Origin: CAXXOK01 sp963675925
GTDB taxonomy: Bacteria > Bacillota > Clostridia > Christensenellales > Aristaeellaceae
DNA length: 64,000 bases
Direction of reading: 5' to 3'
Assembly (NCBI GenBank): GCA_963675925.2
Contig: CAXXIB010000004.1
Span: forward strand, 1,364,001-1,428,000
The notes under the pieces are model-generated. The model ran no database searches and was not told where the DNA came from. It saw only the letters and a program-made list of their open reading frames with translations. Below, one piece after another: positions 17,634-25,994 of this stretch. The position numbers and the translations under genes are program-made. Position 1 is the stretch's first letter. Each line of letters opens with the position of its first letter.

Positions 17634-18248
17634 ATGAAAAAATGGATCATAACGCTGGTTGCTTTGCTCATGCTGTTTACTGTATCGCATGCCGACAAGG
17701 CCACAGAGGAAGAGCTTATACAAATCGCGCAGAGTTTGCTGACCGAGGTGTACGGATACACGCAGGAAGAAGCCGACAGCTTTACTTATAATATTTCCGA
17801 TGAAGATAAGCTATGGCTGGTTCGGTTTTATCAGAGCACGTCATGGGTGTATGAGGCTAAAATTCTCAAATCCGACCTCAGCTTTTCATCCTATAAAACG
17901 CCGTTTGGCACATCCAGTGTATCGAAAGCGTCCGAAAACAGCGTGCGAGCACTGCTGCATGAAATGGAAGAGAACGACTGGTTTTCAAAGTGGAATGCAG
18001 ATAGCAAACAGGCCCTTGGGGAGACGCTTGCACAGTACAGCGATATTCATATCAACAATAGCATGGATCGCGGATTGCAAACAGATGGCTATACCCCGGC
18101 ACAGGCGCTGGAGGACTTCTTCCTGTCCTGTTATGGGGAGAGGGCGTATTGGTCTCCAAAAACACTGGTTGCGTGGCGAAATGCGACATTTGAAGCTTTC
18201 GGTCTGGATGGCAATGTGCCGTTTGCTATCATGCAGCAGGGCATATAA
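17634..18248 (+). CDS. Exported protein of unknown function, N-terminal part
   Basis: 204 residues with a signal peptide (KKWIITLVALLMLFTVSHA) and a PepSY-like region (EEELIQIAQSLLTEVYGY, DKLWLVRFYQST). The gene follows the M56 gene, with GGAAAGG upstream of the ATG. It stops at TAA 18246-18248, but the same frame continues (TYTFHDMRVDKTTICEFAG) into the next segment without any shift. The two segments therefore look like one 587-codon gene interrupted by a nonsense codon. Confidence 0.75.
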   Translation: MKKWIITLVALLMLFTVSHADKATEEELIQIAQSLLTEVYGYTQEEADSFTYNISDEDKLWLVRFYQSTSWVYEAKILKSDLSFSSYKTPFGTSSVSKASENSVRALLHEMEENDWFSKWNADSKQALGETLAQYSDIHINNSMDRGLQTDGYTPAQALEDFFLSCYGERAYWSPKTLVAWRNATFEAFGLDGNVPFAIMQQGI

Positions 18249-18266
18249 ACCTATACGTTTCATGAT

Positions 18267-19397
18267 ATGAGAGTGGACAAAACGACGATCTGTGAGTTTG
18301 CCGGCATGGTTCCAGAATCGCTTACACAGGCGTTCTCTCATCCCAAGCTGGAGGGCTGGGTGTGTCTGGCCGGGGCATACCAGGCACGCAGCAAGAGCGT
18401 AGCGGCGGATATGCCGCCGGGCAAGGGATTGGCGGCGTTTGGCAAGGGAGAAGAACGCTTGCTAGTCATGCTGGTGCAGGACAACGCGACGCTTGGCTGG
18501 AGCGCGTTTCTGGTCAGCGAGACCGCGCTGTATAAAAACCGCGATCTTTTTATCCGCTATGGCGGGAACACCGGCAAGTTCGAGATTGTATATCCCATTT
18601 CTGATACGGAAACGGAATACTTCGGGTGCAGAGTGGTGATGATGTCAAGATTGCTAGAGCACCCTTATGTTTGTGAGCTGTACCAATATTGCCACATCAA
18701 CAATGGCGACAATACCATGTTCATCGTGGATGCAAGACCTAACATTGGCATTTTAAGCTGGTATCACACCAGTACGGTGCAAAACGGCAGTAAGAACGAA
18801 GTGCTGTATCCGGCGCTTAACTCCGGGTTAATGGAATACATCAATGTGTCTGATTTCCCAACGACCGAAGAAGCCTGCCGCGAGGCAGCGGCAGCATCGC
18901 AGTCGATTCCGGATGGGTATGGGATCACTGCCAGTGTTCACCTTCGCAAGGATACCTCCTCGCACTCCCAGGACCTGGGTATGTATATGCCCGGCACGCT
19001 GGTTGAGATACTGGACATTCTTCCCGGCACGAGCGCGCCCTGGTATCATGTGCGTATCGGTGTGGCGGAGGGGTATATGTCCGGTAATTACGTTTCGTAT
19101 AAGGAAGACCAACCGGGCACGATCTTTCATGCCGTACTGAGAGTTGGGCGCTTGAAAAACGATACACAGCTTAAGCAGGGAACCGGTCTATTGGATGCCG
19201 CTGTGGTGAAACTGCCCGCGGGATCGCTCGTGCGGGTGCTGGCCGACGGAGGAAATTGGCTGCATGTAAGCGTGCCAGGCGATGAAAACAGCTGGTTTAT
19301 GCAGCAGGGGGAAACCAACGGATTTATCAAAAAATCTGCGGTGGACCAGGCGACCGTACCCCTGCAGCTGGATTGGCTGACGCCGGGTGATGAATAA
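18267..19397 (+). CDS. SH3-domain exported protein, C-terminal part
   Basis: 376 residues, in the same frame as 17634-18248. The first 220 residues are unassigned. Then come two bacterial SH3 repeats: GITASVHLRKDTSSHSQDLG with WYHVRIGVAEGYMSGNYVSY, and AGSLVRVLADGGNWLHVSV ending in GFIKKSAVDQ. Such domains bind cell-wall peptides. The first Met (18267) has no ribosome-binding site, which supports its being a downstream fragment. As third gene of the BlaI-M56 operon it may be a wall-associated effector or sensor partner. Confidence 0.75.
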   Translation: MRVDKTTICEFAGMVPESLTQAFSHPKLEGWVCLAGAYQARSKSVAADMPPGKGLAAFGKGEERLLVMLVQDNATLGWSAFLVSETALYKNRDLFIRYGGNTGKFEIVYPISDTETEYFGCRVVMMSRLLEHPYVCELYQYCHINNGDNTMFIVDARPNIGILSWYHTSTVQNGSKNEVLYPALNSGLMEYINVSDFPTTEEACREAAAASQSIPDGYGITASVHLRKDTSSHSQDLGMYMPGTLVEILDILPGTSAPWYHVRIGVAEGYMSGNYVSYKEDQPGTIFHAVLRVGRLKNDTQLKQGTGLLDAAVVKLPAGSLVRVLADGGNWLHVSVPGDENSWFMQQGETNGFIKKSAVDQATVPLQLDWLTPGDE

Positions 19398-19411
19398 AAC
19401 TGCCTCCGCTT

Positions 19412-19458
19412 GTACCCATTCACGCAGCGTGATATACTCCGCGTGAATGGGGGCGTAC
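19412..19458 (+). other. Inverted repeat upstream of an RluA-family gene
   Basis: CCATTCACGC (19416-19425) and GCGTGAATGG (19441-19450) form a perfect 10-bp stem, extendable to GTAC/GTAC with a bulge. It ends only nine bases before the ATG at 19460, where the ribosome-binding site should be. It could hide that site or serve as the terminator of the previous operon. Confidence 0.5.
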
Positions 19459-19459
19459 A

Positions 19460-20338
19460 ATGCTTGCATTAACCCGAGTGATTCTGCCAGAGGAAGATGG
19501 AAAGGTCATACGCCAGATTGCGCTGCAGGGCATGAGCATGTCCTATGCGCAGTTTAAGCGCGCCAAATTTCAGGGCGAGATTTTGCTGGATGGCGAATCT
19601 GTACATGCCGCCCGCAGGGTGCGGGCCGGGCAGACGCTAGTCATCCGGGTTCCCGAAATGGCCGCTGCTGCGGTTGCGCCGTCTGCTTTAAAGCTTAGCA
19701 TTGCCTACGAGGATGATGATCTCCTCGTTGTCGACAAACCCGCGCCGCTGCCGTCGGTCAGCTCGCCAAAACAGCAGAGCGAAACGCTGGCTAACGCGGT
19801 GTGTGCTTATCTTGGCGTGCCGGAGGGCTTCATCTACCGTCCCGTCAATCGGCTGGACAAGGGAACCAGCGGCCTGATGGTGGTTGCCAAGCATGCCCAC
19901 AGCCAGCAATTTATGCAAAAACGCCTGCATTCCGATGTGTTTACCCGCGAGTACCTGGCGCTGTGCGATAGGATACCTGATAAACCAAGTGGCGTGATCG
20001 ACGCGCCGATACGCAAGGCCGACGGCGCGAGCATACGGCGGGTGATCGCGCCTGATGGCAAGCCCGCGCGCACGCAGTACCATGTGGAGCAGACCGGCAA
20101 TGGTAGAAGTCTGCTTCGCCTTCGTTTGTTGACCGGCCGTACGCACCAGATTCGCGTGCATTTACAATCAATCGGCTGTCCGGTAACGGGCGATTTTCTC
20201 TACGGTGAGGAACACCCGCTGCTGCCGCGCCGTTTTGCGCTGCACAGCGCTTACCTTACATTTGAAACGCTGCAAAAAAAACACATCCGGCTGGAAAGTG
20301 CTGTGCCGGATGTGTTTATGAAACTCCTCAAGGCTTAG
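19460..20338 (+). CDS. RluA-family rRNA/tRNA pseudouridine synthase
   Basis: 292 residues. The catalytic motif RPVNRLDKGTSGLMVVAK carries the nucleophilic Asp. Also seen are DLLVVDKPAPLP (motif I region) and LTGRTHQIRVHLQSIGCPVTGD (motif III). It isomerises uridine in structural RNA; the exact site cannot be assigned. A second family member lies at 28183. The N-terminal S4-like stretch (SYAQFKRAKFQGEILLDGE) binds RNA. The gene overlaps the convergent gene at 20335 by four bases. Confidence 0.9.
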   Translation: MLALTRVILPEEDGKVIRQIALQGMSMSYAQFKRAKFQGEILLDGESVHAARRVRAGQTLVIRVPEMAAAAVAPSALKLSIAYEDDDLLVVDKPAPLPSVSSPKQQSETLANAVCAYLGVPEGFIYRPVNRLDKGTSGLMVVAKHAHSQQFMQKRLHSDVFTREYLALCDRIPDKPSGVIDAPIRKADGASIRRVIAPDGKPARTQYHVEQTGNGRSLLRLRLLTGRTHQIRVHLQSIGCPVTGDFLYGEEHPLLPRRFALHSAYLTFETLQKKHIRLESAVPDVFMKLLKA

Positions 20339-20952
20339 CCCAAGTGCTCGAAATCGTCCAGCGGTTCAGGGGTGGGGTCGCCATCGCTGGGTTCGTCCTG
20401 GGCAGGCACCAGGCTGGTGTTGGTAAATGTATAGACCGCGCCTTCGCCTGGAACGCCGATGCATTGAATGGTATACGCACCCAGTTGCCGCTCGTAGGCA
20501 CCGAAGTTATCCAGCATGCCGTTTTTAATCTCTTCTGCCAGCAGCAAGCGGCTCTCCGGATCCGGGGAGACGTGCATTGACATGATAAAAGCGATGCTGT
20601 GGTACTGGGCGGATACATAATCCAAATACAAACTATTGCCTTCCACGGCGCCCTGGGGGAACAGCAGCCTGATTTCGCAGGACTCGATAATCCCGCTGCC
20701 ATCGGTGATGACAGTTACATGCAGGGCGTCCGATTGAATGGCATATTGCATGTGGCCGTCGGTGCCGTAGCTGGATTCTTCCAGCTCAATGGGCAGCATG
20801 TGTCGCTCGGTGACGCTGTTGATAAAGGCGACATTGTCCCTGTAATAGCTTGTAAACGTTGCCATGGTTTGGCCGGACAGCGCAAGGGCACCGGCAGGCA
20901 AAAGGCAAACAAGCAGTAATAGTGCAACAATCCGCCGTACTGTACGCGGCAT
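20335..20952 (-). CDS. Exported protein of unknown function
   Basis: 205 residues with an N-terminal signal sequence (IVALLLLVCLLPAGALALS) and an Ala-X-Ala-like cleavage site. The mature part is acidic near its end (DEPSDGDPTPEPLDDFEHLG). I recognise no domain. The start abuts the glmM stop, so it is the third gene of a murG-glmM operon, which hints at an envelope role. It ends inside the last codons of the convergent RluA gene. Confidence 0.65.
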   Translation of the reverse strand: MPRTVRRIVALLLLVCLLPAGALALSGQTMATFTSYYRDNVAFINSVTERHMLPIELEESSYGTDGHMQYAIQSDALHVTVITDGSGIIESCEIRLLFPQGAVEGNSLYLDYVSAQYHSIAFIMSMHVSPDPESRLLLAEEIKNGMLDNFGAYERQLGAYTIQCIGVPGEGAVYTFTNTSLVPAQDEPSDGDPTPEPLDDFEHLG

Positions 20953-22302
20953 TTAGTTCAATTCCTTCTCAATTAGTTTGGCCAGGCGGAAGACATCGGC
21001 ATCAATCTCGCGCTGGTAGGGGCCTTCGATCATTACGCGAACCAGCGGTTCGGTGCCGCTGGCGCGCACTAGCAGACGGCCGGTGTCTTTATATTTGTCT
21101 TCGATTTCCTTGATCATGTCCTGCACGCGGGAGTTTTGCTTGTAGCTTTCCTTCTTTTGATCGCTGACATGCGCGGCATACTGGCTTTGGGGCATGACTT
21201 TCATCACAGCCGCCAGAGACGACAGTGAGGTCTTGGCGTGCACCATCGCGCTGAGCACCTGCAAAGCGGTTAAAATACCATCGCCTGTGGTGTTGAACGC
21301 CCGCATAATCACATGACCGGACTGCTCGCCGCCGAGCATATGGTCTTCCTCGCGCATTTTTTCCAGCACATAGCGGTCGCCGACCTTGGTTTTCAGCAGC
21401 TGGATACCGTGCTTTTTCATGGCGATGTCCAAGCCCATATTGCTCATCACGGTTGCGACCAGCGTATTGGTCGTGAGCATGTTCTTTTCTTTCATATACA
21501 CGGCAAGCAGCGCCATCATCTGGTCGCCGTCCACCAGTTTACCGCGTTCGTCCGAGGCGATAACGCGGTCGGCATCGCCGTCAAAGGCAAAGCCCACATC
21601 CGCACCCAGCTCCTTGACCAGCTCGCTGAGCCGCTGGGGATGGGTGGAACCGCACAGATCGTTGATGTTGGTACCATCGGGCTCATGGTAATACGTGCTG
21701 ACCTTCGCGCCCAGTTCCTTAAACACAGCCGGGGCCACATCGTAGGCCGCGCCGTTGGCGCAGTCCAGCACAACATGCAGGCCGTCCAGCCGTACATCAA
21801 GCGAGCTTTGAATAAAGTCAATGTAGCGCCGTGCGGCGTTGAACTGGTGCACGGGTCTGCCGATGTGCGTGCCGACGGGGAGTTTGTAATCGGCCGGTAA
21901 GCCATGGCGGACGATGTCCTCAATCTTGTCTTCCAGCTCGTCGATCAGCTTGTGTCCGTGTTTGTCAAAGTACTTAATCCCGTTGTACTCCACGGAGTTA
22001 TGGCTGGCGGAGATCACACAGCCGGCATCGGCCTCGTAATACCGTGTCAGATAGGCGATCGCCGGGGTCGGCATAATACCCACCAGCACAGCGCGCGCGC
22101 CAACGCTGCAAATACCGGAGACCATAGCAGACTCCAGCATTTCACCGCTCACGCGTGTGTCGCGCCCGACCAGAATGGTGGGGCTGTGCACGTCACTTGC
22201 CAGCACCGCAGCGCTGGCCTGCCCCAGTTTATATGCCATTTCACAGGTTAGATCGGCGTTGGCAACACCGCGTACGCCATCGGTACCGAACATTCTGGCC
22301 AT
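20953..22302 (-). CDS. glmM: Phosphoglucosamine mutase
   Basis: 449 residues, full length. It converts glucosamine-6-phosphate to glucosamine-1-phosphate for peptidoglycan precursor synthesis. The active-site phosphoserine loop is VISASHNSVEYNGIKYF, the Mg-binding loop is FAFDGDADR, and the phosphate-binding loop is RASGTEPLVRVMIEG. The N-terminus ARMFGTDGVRG is diagnostic of GlmM. It follows murG by one base, so the two peptidoglycan genes are co-transcribed. Confidence 0.97.
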   Translation of the reverse strand: MARMFGTDGVRGVANADLTCEMAYKLGQASAAVLASDVHSPTILVGRDTRVSGEMLESAMVSGICSVGARAVLVGIMPTPAIAYLTRYYEADAGCVISASHNSVEYNGIKYFDKHGHKLIDELEDKIEDIVRHGLPADYKLPVGTHIGRPVHQFNAARRYIDFIQSSLDVRLDGLHVVLDCANGAAYDVAPAVFKELGAKVSTYYHEPDGTNINDLCGSTHPQRLSELVKELGADVGFAFDGDADRVIASDERGKLVDGDQMMALLAVYMKEKNMLTTNTLVATVMSNMGLDIAMKKHGIQLLKTKVGDRYVLEKMREEDHMLGGEQSGHVIMRAFNTTGDGILTALQVLSAMVHAKTSLSSLAAVMKVMPQSQYAAHVSDQKKESYKQNSRVQDMIKEIEDKYKDTGRLLVRASGTEPLVRVMIEGPYQREIDADVFRLAKLIEKELN

Positions 22303-22303
22303 A

Positions 22304-23377
22304 TTATTCTCTCCTCGTCTGTACGTCTTGGATCAGTTGCATAACCGCATCGGTGCCGTTTTGCAAGGCGCAGCTGCCCATAGCGGTACGCAGGGTGTCC
22401 TGATCGTTCAATAAGCCGATTAATGCATTCGTTAAGGTTTCGGGTGTCAAGTTCTCTTGCGCAAGCACTCTGGCAAAGCCTTGCTTTTCAAAGCTGGCAG
22501 CGTTTTTAATCTGATCGCCGCGGCTGGCGGATAGTGGATAGGGAATCAGCAGCATGGGCTTTTGCAGTGCCAGCAGCTCGCTTAGCGTGTTGGCACCGGC
22601 ACGGCCCAGTACGATATCGGCTGCCGCCAGGGCATCGGGCCATTCCTGTTGCAGGTATTCAAACTGCCGGTAGCCCGGCTCCGTTGCAAGGTTTTCATCC
22701 AGATTGCCTTTGCCGCATAAATGTAAAATATCCATTTGGGGCAGCAGCTGCGGTAGCGCCTTACGGAGGGCCAGGTTAATCGCCTGTGCTCCCTGACTGC
22801 CACCGGTTACCAGCAATACGGGTTTATCGCCTTGCAGCCCGGCCAGGGCCAGCCCTTGCTCCCGCTTACCGTCAAGCAGGTCCTCGCGCAGCGGCGTACC
22901 CGTCATTACGCCCTTGCCGCCGATGCACGCGGCGCATTCGGGAAAGGTGGTGGCGACCACATCGGCAAAGCGTGCCGCAATGCGGTTGGCAAGCCCCGGG
23001 GTCATATCGCTTTCGTGGCAAACGGTGGGCACGTGGTTCCAGTGCGCGGCGATAACCACGGGGATGCTTACAAACCCGCCTTTAGAAAAGCATACGTTGG
23101 GCTTTAGTTTGCGGATCAGCCAGTATGACTGCCAAATACCGCCCAGCACGCGGAACATATCTGTAAAATTTGACAGACTGAAATATCGCCTGAGCTTGCC
23201 GGACTGGACAGCGTGATAGGTTACACCTTCGATGGGGTGGATAATATCATGCTCGATACCGGACCGTCTGCCGATGTAGTGTATCTCATACCCTGCCGCT
23301 TTCAGGCGGGGGATTAGCCCTAAATGCGGGGAAACGTGGCCGGCAGTGCCTCCGCCGGTCAACACGATGCGCTTCAT
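22304..23377 (-). CDS. murG: UDP-GlcNAc:lipid I N-acetylglucosaminyltransferase
   Basis: 357 residues. It adds GlcNAc to lipid I to make lipid II on the inner face of the membrane. The N-terminal GGTAGHVSPHLGLIPRL loop binds the lipid phosphate. The C-terminal GRAGANTLSELLALQKPMLLIPYPLS is the UDP-GlcNAc site. Other conserved parts are VCFSKGGFVSIPVVIAA and VTGGSQGAQAIN. A promoter is visible at 23410-23439. Its usual neighbours in the dcw cluster (ftsW, murD, murC) are absent; here it stands with glmM. Confidence 0.96.
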   Translation of the reverse strand: MKRIVLTGGGTAGHVSPHLGLIPRLKAAGYEIHYIGRRSGIEHDIIHPIEGVTYHAVQSGKLRRYFSLSNFTDMFRVLGGIWQSYWLIRKLKPNVCFSKGGFVSIPVVIAAHWNHVPTVCHESDMTPGLANRIAARFADVVATTFPECAACIGGKGVMTGTPLREDLLDGKREQGLALAGLQGDKPVLLVTGGSQGAQAINLALRKALPQLLPQMDILHLCGKGNLDENLATEPGYRQFEYLQQEWPDALAAADIVLGRAGANTLSELLALQKPMLLIPYPLSASRGDQIKNAASFEKQGFARVLAQENLTPETLTNALIGLLNDQDTLRTAMGSCALQNGTDAVMQLIQDVQTRRE

Positions 23378-23409
23378 TCAATGCGCTCCTTTGTTGTTCT
23401 ATCGCGCAT

Positions 23410-23439
23410 AGTATACACCAAAACCCGGAAACATGCCAA
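23410..23439 (-). promoter_or_regulatory. Promoter of the murG-glmM operon
   Basis: Minus strand TTGGCA (23434-23439), 18 bases, then TATACT (23410-23415). It is back-to-back with the promoter at 23451-23479. Confidence 0.6.
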
Positions 23440-23450
23440 TGCACGCATGC

Positions 23451-23479
23451 TTGAAAAGAAGCCCTGCACGCGCTATACT
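23451..23479 (+). promoter_or_regulatory. Promoter of the phosphoglycerate mutase gene
   Basis: TTGAAA (23451-23456), 17 bases, then TATACT (23474-23479), about 30 bases before the ATG. Confidence 0.75.
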
Positions 23480-23509
23480 GAAACCTGATTATAGTAGGAG
23501 AGCACACGC

Positions 23510-24758
23510 ATGAAATACGTTTTGGTGATCGGAGACGGCATGGCGGATGCCAGGCTGAAACAGTTGGATGGAAAAACGCCGATGGAGGCATTAACGCTGG
23601 ACGCGTTTGACCGCGCTGCCGGCGGCGACTACGGCCGTGTACGCACCGTACCCAAAGGGCTGGTACCGGGCAGCGATACGGCGATCTTGTCAATCTTCGG
23701 CAACGATCCCCGCAGCTGTTACACCGGCCGCAGCGTGCTGGAAGCAGCCGGCATGGGCATTACGGTGCCGGACGGCAGTGTCAGCTTGCGCGTCAACCTC
23801 TGTGCTGTAGAGGAACAAGGCGGCAGCCTGATCATCCGCAGCCACAACGGCGGCGGCATTCACGGCAAGGACGCCGAAACCCTGATGCACGATTTGACCA
23901 CCATCTCCTCGCCGTTTGTCGATACCATGCACAAGGCGAGGCTGCAAATTCATATTACGGATACCTTCCGCCATATCGGCGTGATGGCAACGGAAGCAAG
24001 CGATTTGTCATCCGTACATCTCACCGAACCACACAATATTCTGGATAAAGCGATTGCGGACTATCTTCCGTCCTGTAAGGACGGAAGCCCGGCTGCCGAA
24101 AGAATGTGCCGGCAGATTCAGGAACTGATGCTGCTAAGCTATGAGGTACTCAAAGATCACCCCGTCAACCGTGCCCGCAAGGAGCAGGGGCTGCTGCCCG
24201 CCAACATGATTTGGCCCTGGGGGGCGGCCACGGCCATGCAGCTGGATTCCTTTGAGCGCAAGTACCATAAAACGGGAACTGTCATCAGCGCGGTGCCGCT
24301 GGTATGGGGCATTGCTTCGCTGGCGGGCCTGAAAACCCCGCGCGTTCCGGGCGCAAACGGCGACCTGGATACCAACTATCAGGGTAAGGTGGACGCTGTT
24401 TTGGATGCGCTGTTTAACGGCGACGATTTTGCCGCCGTGCATATTGAAGCGCCGGACGAAATGGCACATGCCGGGGATATGATTAAGAAAATGCGGGCGA
24501 TCCAGAACGTGAACGATCTGGTTGTGCGTCCGCTGTTTCAATGCGCTGGACAGCCGCGGGGAAGACTACCGCATGCTGGTGATGTGCGATCACCCCACAC
24601 TTTTAACCACGCGCGGACACGATGGCAACCCTGTACCCTTTGCTATCTACGACAGCCGCAACCCCGGCACCCCCCGCAAGTATTCGGAATCGGGGGCGCA
24701 ACCCATGCCATTGGTGGATGATGGGTCTACACTGCTAGAAAGGTTGTTTTCAGCGTGA
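23510..24758 (+). pseudogene. Cofactor-independent phosphoglycerate mutase (ApgM type), one frameshift
   Basis: About 415 residues once repaired. It interconverts 3- and 2-phosphoglycerate in glycolysis. The N-terminal metal site VIGDGMAD, the phosphorylated-Ser region GSDTAILSIFGNDP, and VHIEAPDEMAHAGD with VMCDHPT (metal ligands) mark the archaeal-type ApgM family. The frame changes near 24540: deleting one C in CTGTTTCAATGCG restores LFNALDSRGEDYRM. The C-terminal frame (ending ERLFSA at 24758) overlaps the next gene's start by four bases. One indel in an otherwise well-conserved enzyme suggests a sequencing error. Confidence 0.85.
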
Positions 24759-25297
24759 CGAAACTGCGCCGGTTTGTTTGGTATCTGGCCACGCGCCTGT
24801 TCATCCTGCTGGCGCTGGTGGGCTTTGCTGTGGTAACCTTTTACTATGCCATGAACGCGACCAATATCTCCGTGGTGCTCAAAGATGGCATGGCCATGCG
24901 TGCCCAGGTGATTATGATGGACGACGACCCGGATGAACTGAGCAAGTTTTTTCAGGACAATTATCTGCAGCGGGATGAAAACCTCCTGCGTGCGCTGGAC
25001 GGCGGAAGCCCGTATGCAATTTATACCGTTCGCGGCATCGACCACCGACTGCAACTGACATGGATGTGGTGCTGGCCGTGGGAAACCACCGCCAAGGCGG
25101 AGTTTATCGAGCGCATTCCGCGCATCGACGGCCGCATCAACCGCCAGTATGAGGAGACGGCCATCCGGCTGTATGGGGAAGACCAATACGAAAGCCCGCC
25201 GCGCTGGCAGGCGGCGCATTATACGGCGACACTGGTCAAGGAACACGACCAGTGGCATATCCGAACGATACAGGTTAAAGAATTGCTGGACGATTAG
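24755..25297 (+). CDS. Single-pass membrane protein of unknown function
   Basis: 180 residues. It starts at GTG 24755 overlapping the mutase stop (GTGA). An N-terminal membrane helix (RLFILLALVGFAVVTFYYAM) is followed by an extracytoplasmic domain (RAQVIMMDDDPDELSKFF, RINRQYEETAIRLYG) that reads like a small NTF2-like or cystatin-like fold. No named family is recognised. Translation is coupled to the mutase gene and the operon ends at the terminator at 25299. Confidence 0.7.
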   Translation: MTKLRRFVWYLATRLFILLALVGFAVVTFYYAMNATNISVVLKDGMAMRAQVIMMDDDPDELSKFFQDNYLQRDENLLRALDGGSPYAIYTVRGIDHRLQLTWMWCWPWETTAKAEFIERIPRIDGRINRQYEETAIRLYGEDQYESPPRWQAAHYTATLVKEHDQWHIRTIQVKELLDD

Positions 25298-25298
25298 A

Positions 25299-25330
25299 AA
25301 AGCATCCTGCTAAGGCAGGATGCTTTTTTT
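25299..25330 (+). terminator. Intrinsic terminator
   Basis: Stem AAGCATCCTGC / GCAGGATGCTT with loop TAAG, followed by a run of T. The T-run reaches the stop codon of the convergent HAD gene. Confidence 0.9.
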
Positions 25331-25991
25331 ACTTCGCGTTTAATTGATCGATTAACCCCGGCAGCTCGTGCAGGGACTGTAGTACGGTATCGGTATAAGG
25401 CGCAAGGGCATCGGTATAGGGTTTCAGATCGGGAATCATTACCGCGTACGCACCGCTTTCACGTATGGCGCGCAGGCCGCTGGGAGAGTCTTCCACGCCC
25501 AGGCAAATCGGCAGGGTCTACACCGGCGATCTTGGCTGCTTTTTGAAAAATCTCCGGGGCGGGTTGCCGTTGGTGACCTCATCGCCGCATACTTTGCCAG
25601 ACAGCATACCGTCCAGCTCCGGCAGCGTGGAAAAGAAATCATCCACGGCAAAGCGCGGGCAGCTGGTGGCCAGCACCATGGGCAGGCTGCGTGCTTTAAG
25701 CGCGGTAAAGCATTCGGTTACGCCCGGTTTTAGCGGCGTTCCATTTTGCTTTACATGGGTGCGTACATCATCAAACAGGCGCGTATAGATTGTTTCATAC
25801 GGAAAATCATTGCCGTAGGTCTGTACATACATCTCCTGGCAAACGCCGATAGGCACGCCCAAGGTTTTTATGAAAAACGAATGGGTCATGGTATACCCGT
25901 ACTCCTGCATGAGGGTCACCAGTTGATCGTAGTATAGTTGCTCGGTGTTGAATAATGTGCCGTCCATGTCAAACAATACCGCTTGGATCAT
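25329..25991 (-). pseudogene. HAD-superfamily phosphatase (beta-phosphoglucomutase-like), two frameshifts
   Basis: About 220 residues when repaired. Motif I is LFDMDGTLFNTE, motif II is VLATSCPR, and the cap is helical. The frame is lost after EVTNGNP near 25556 (one base missing). It then reads IFQKAAKIAGVDPAD, and is lost again near 25505 (one extra T) before CLGVEDSPSGLRAIRESGA, which carries motif IV, and the end LPGLIDQLNAK. The two indels compensate, so only a short stretch is out of frame. It likely dephosphorylates a sugar phosphate. Confidence 0.75.
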
Positions 25992-25994
25992 CGT

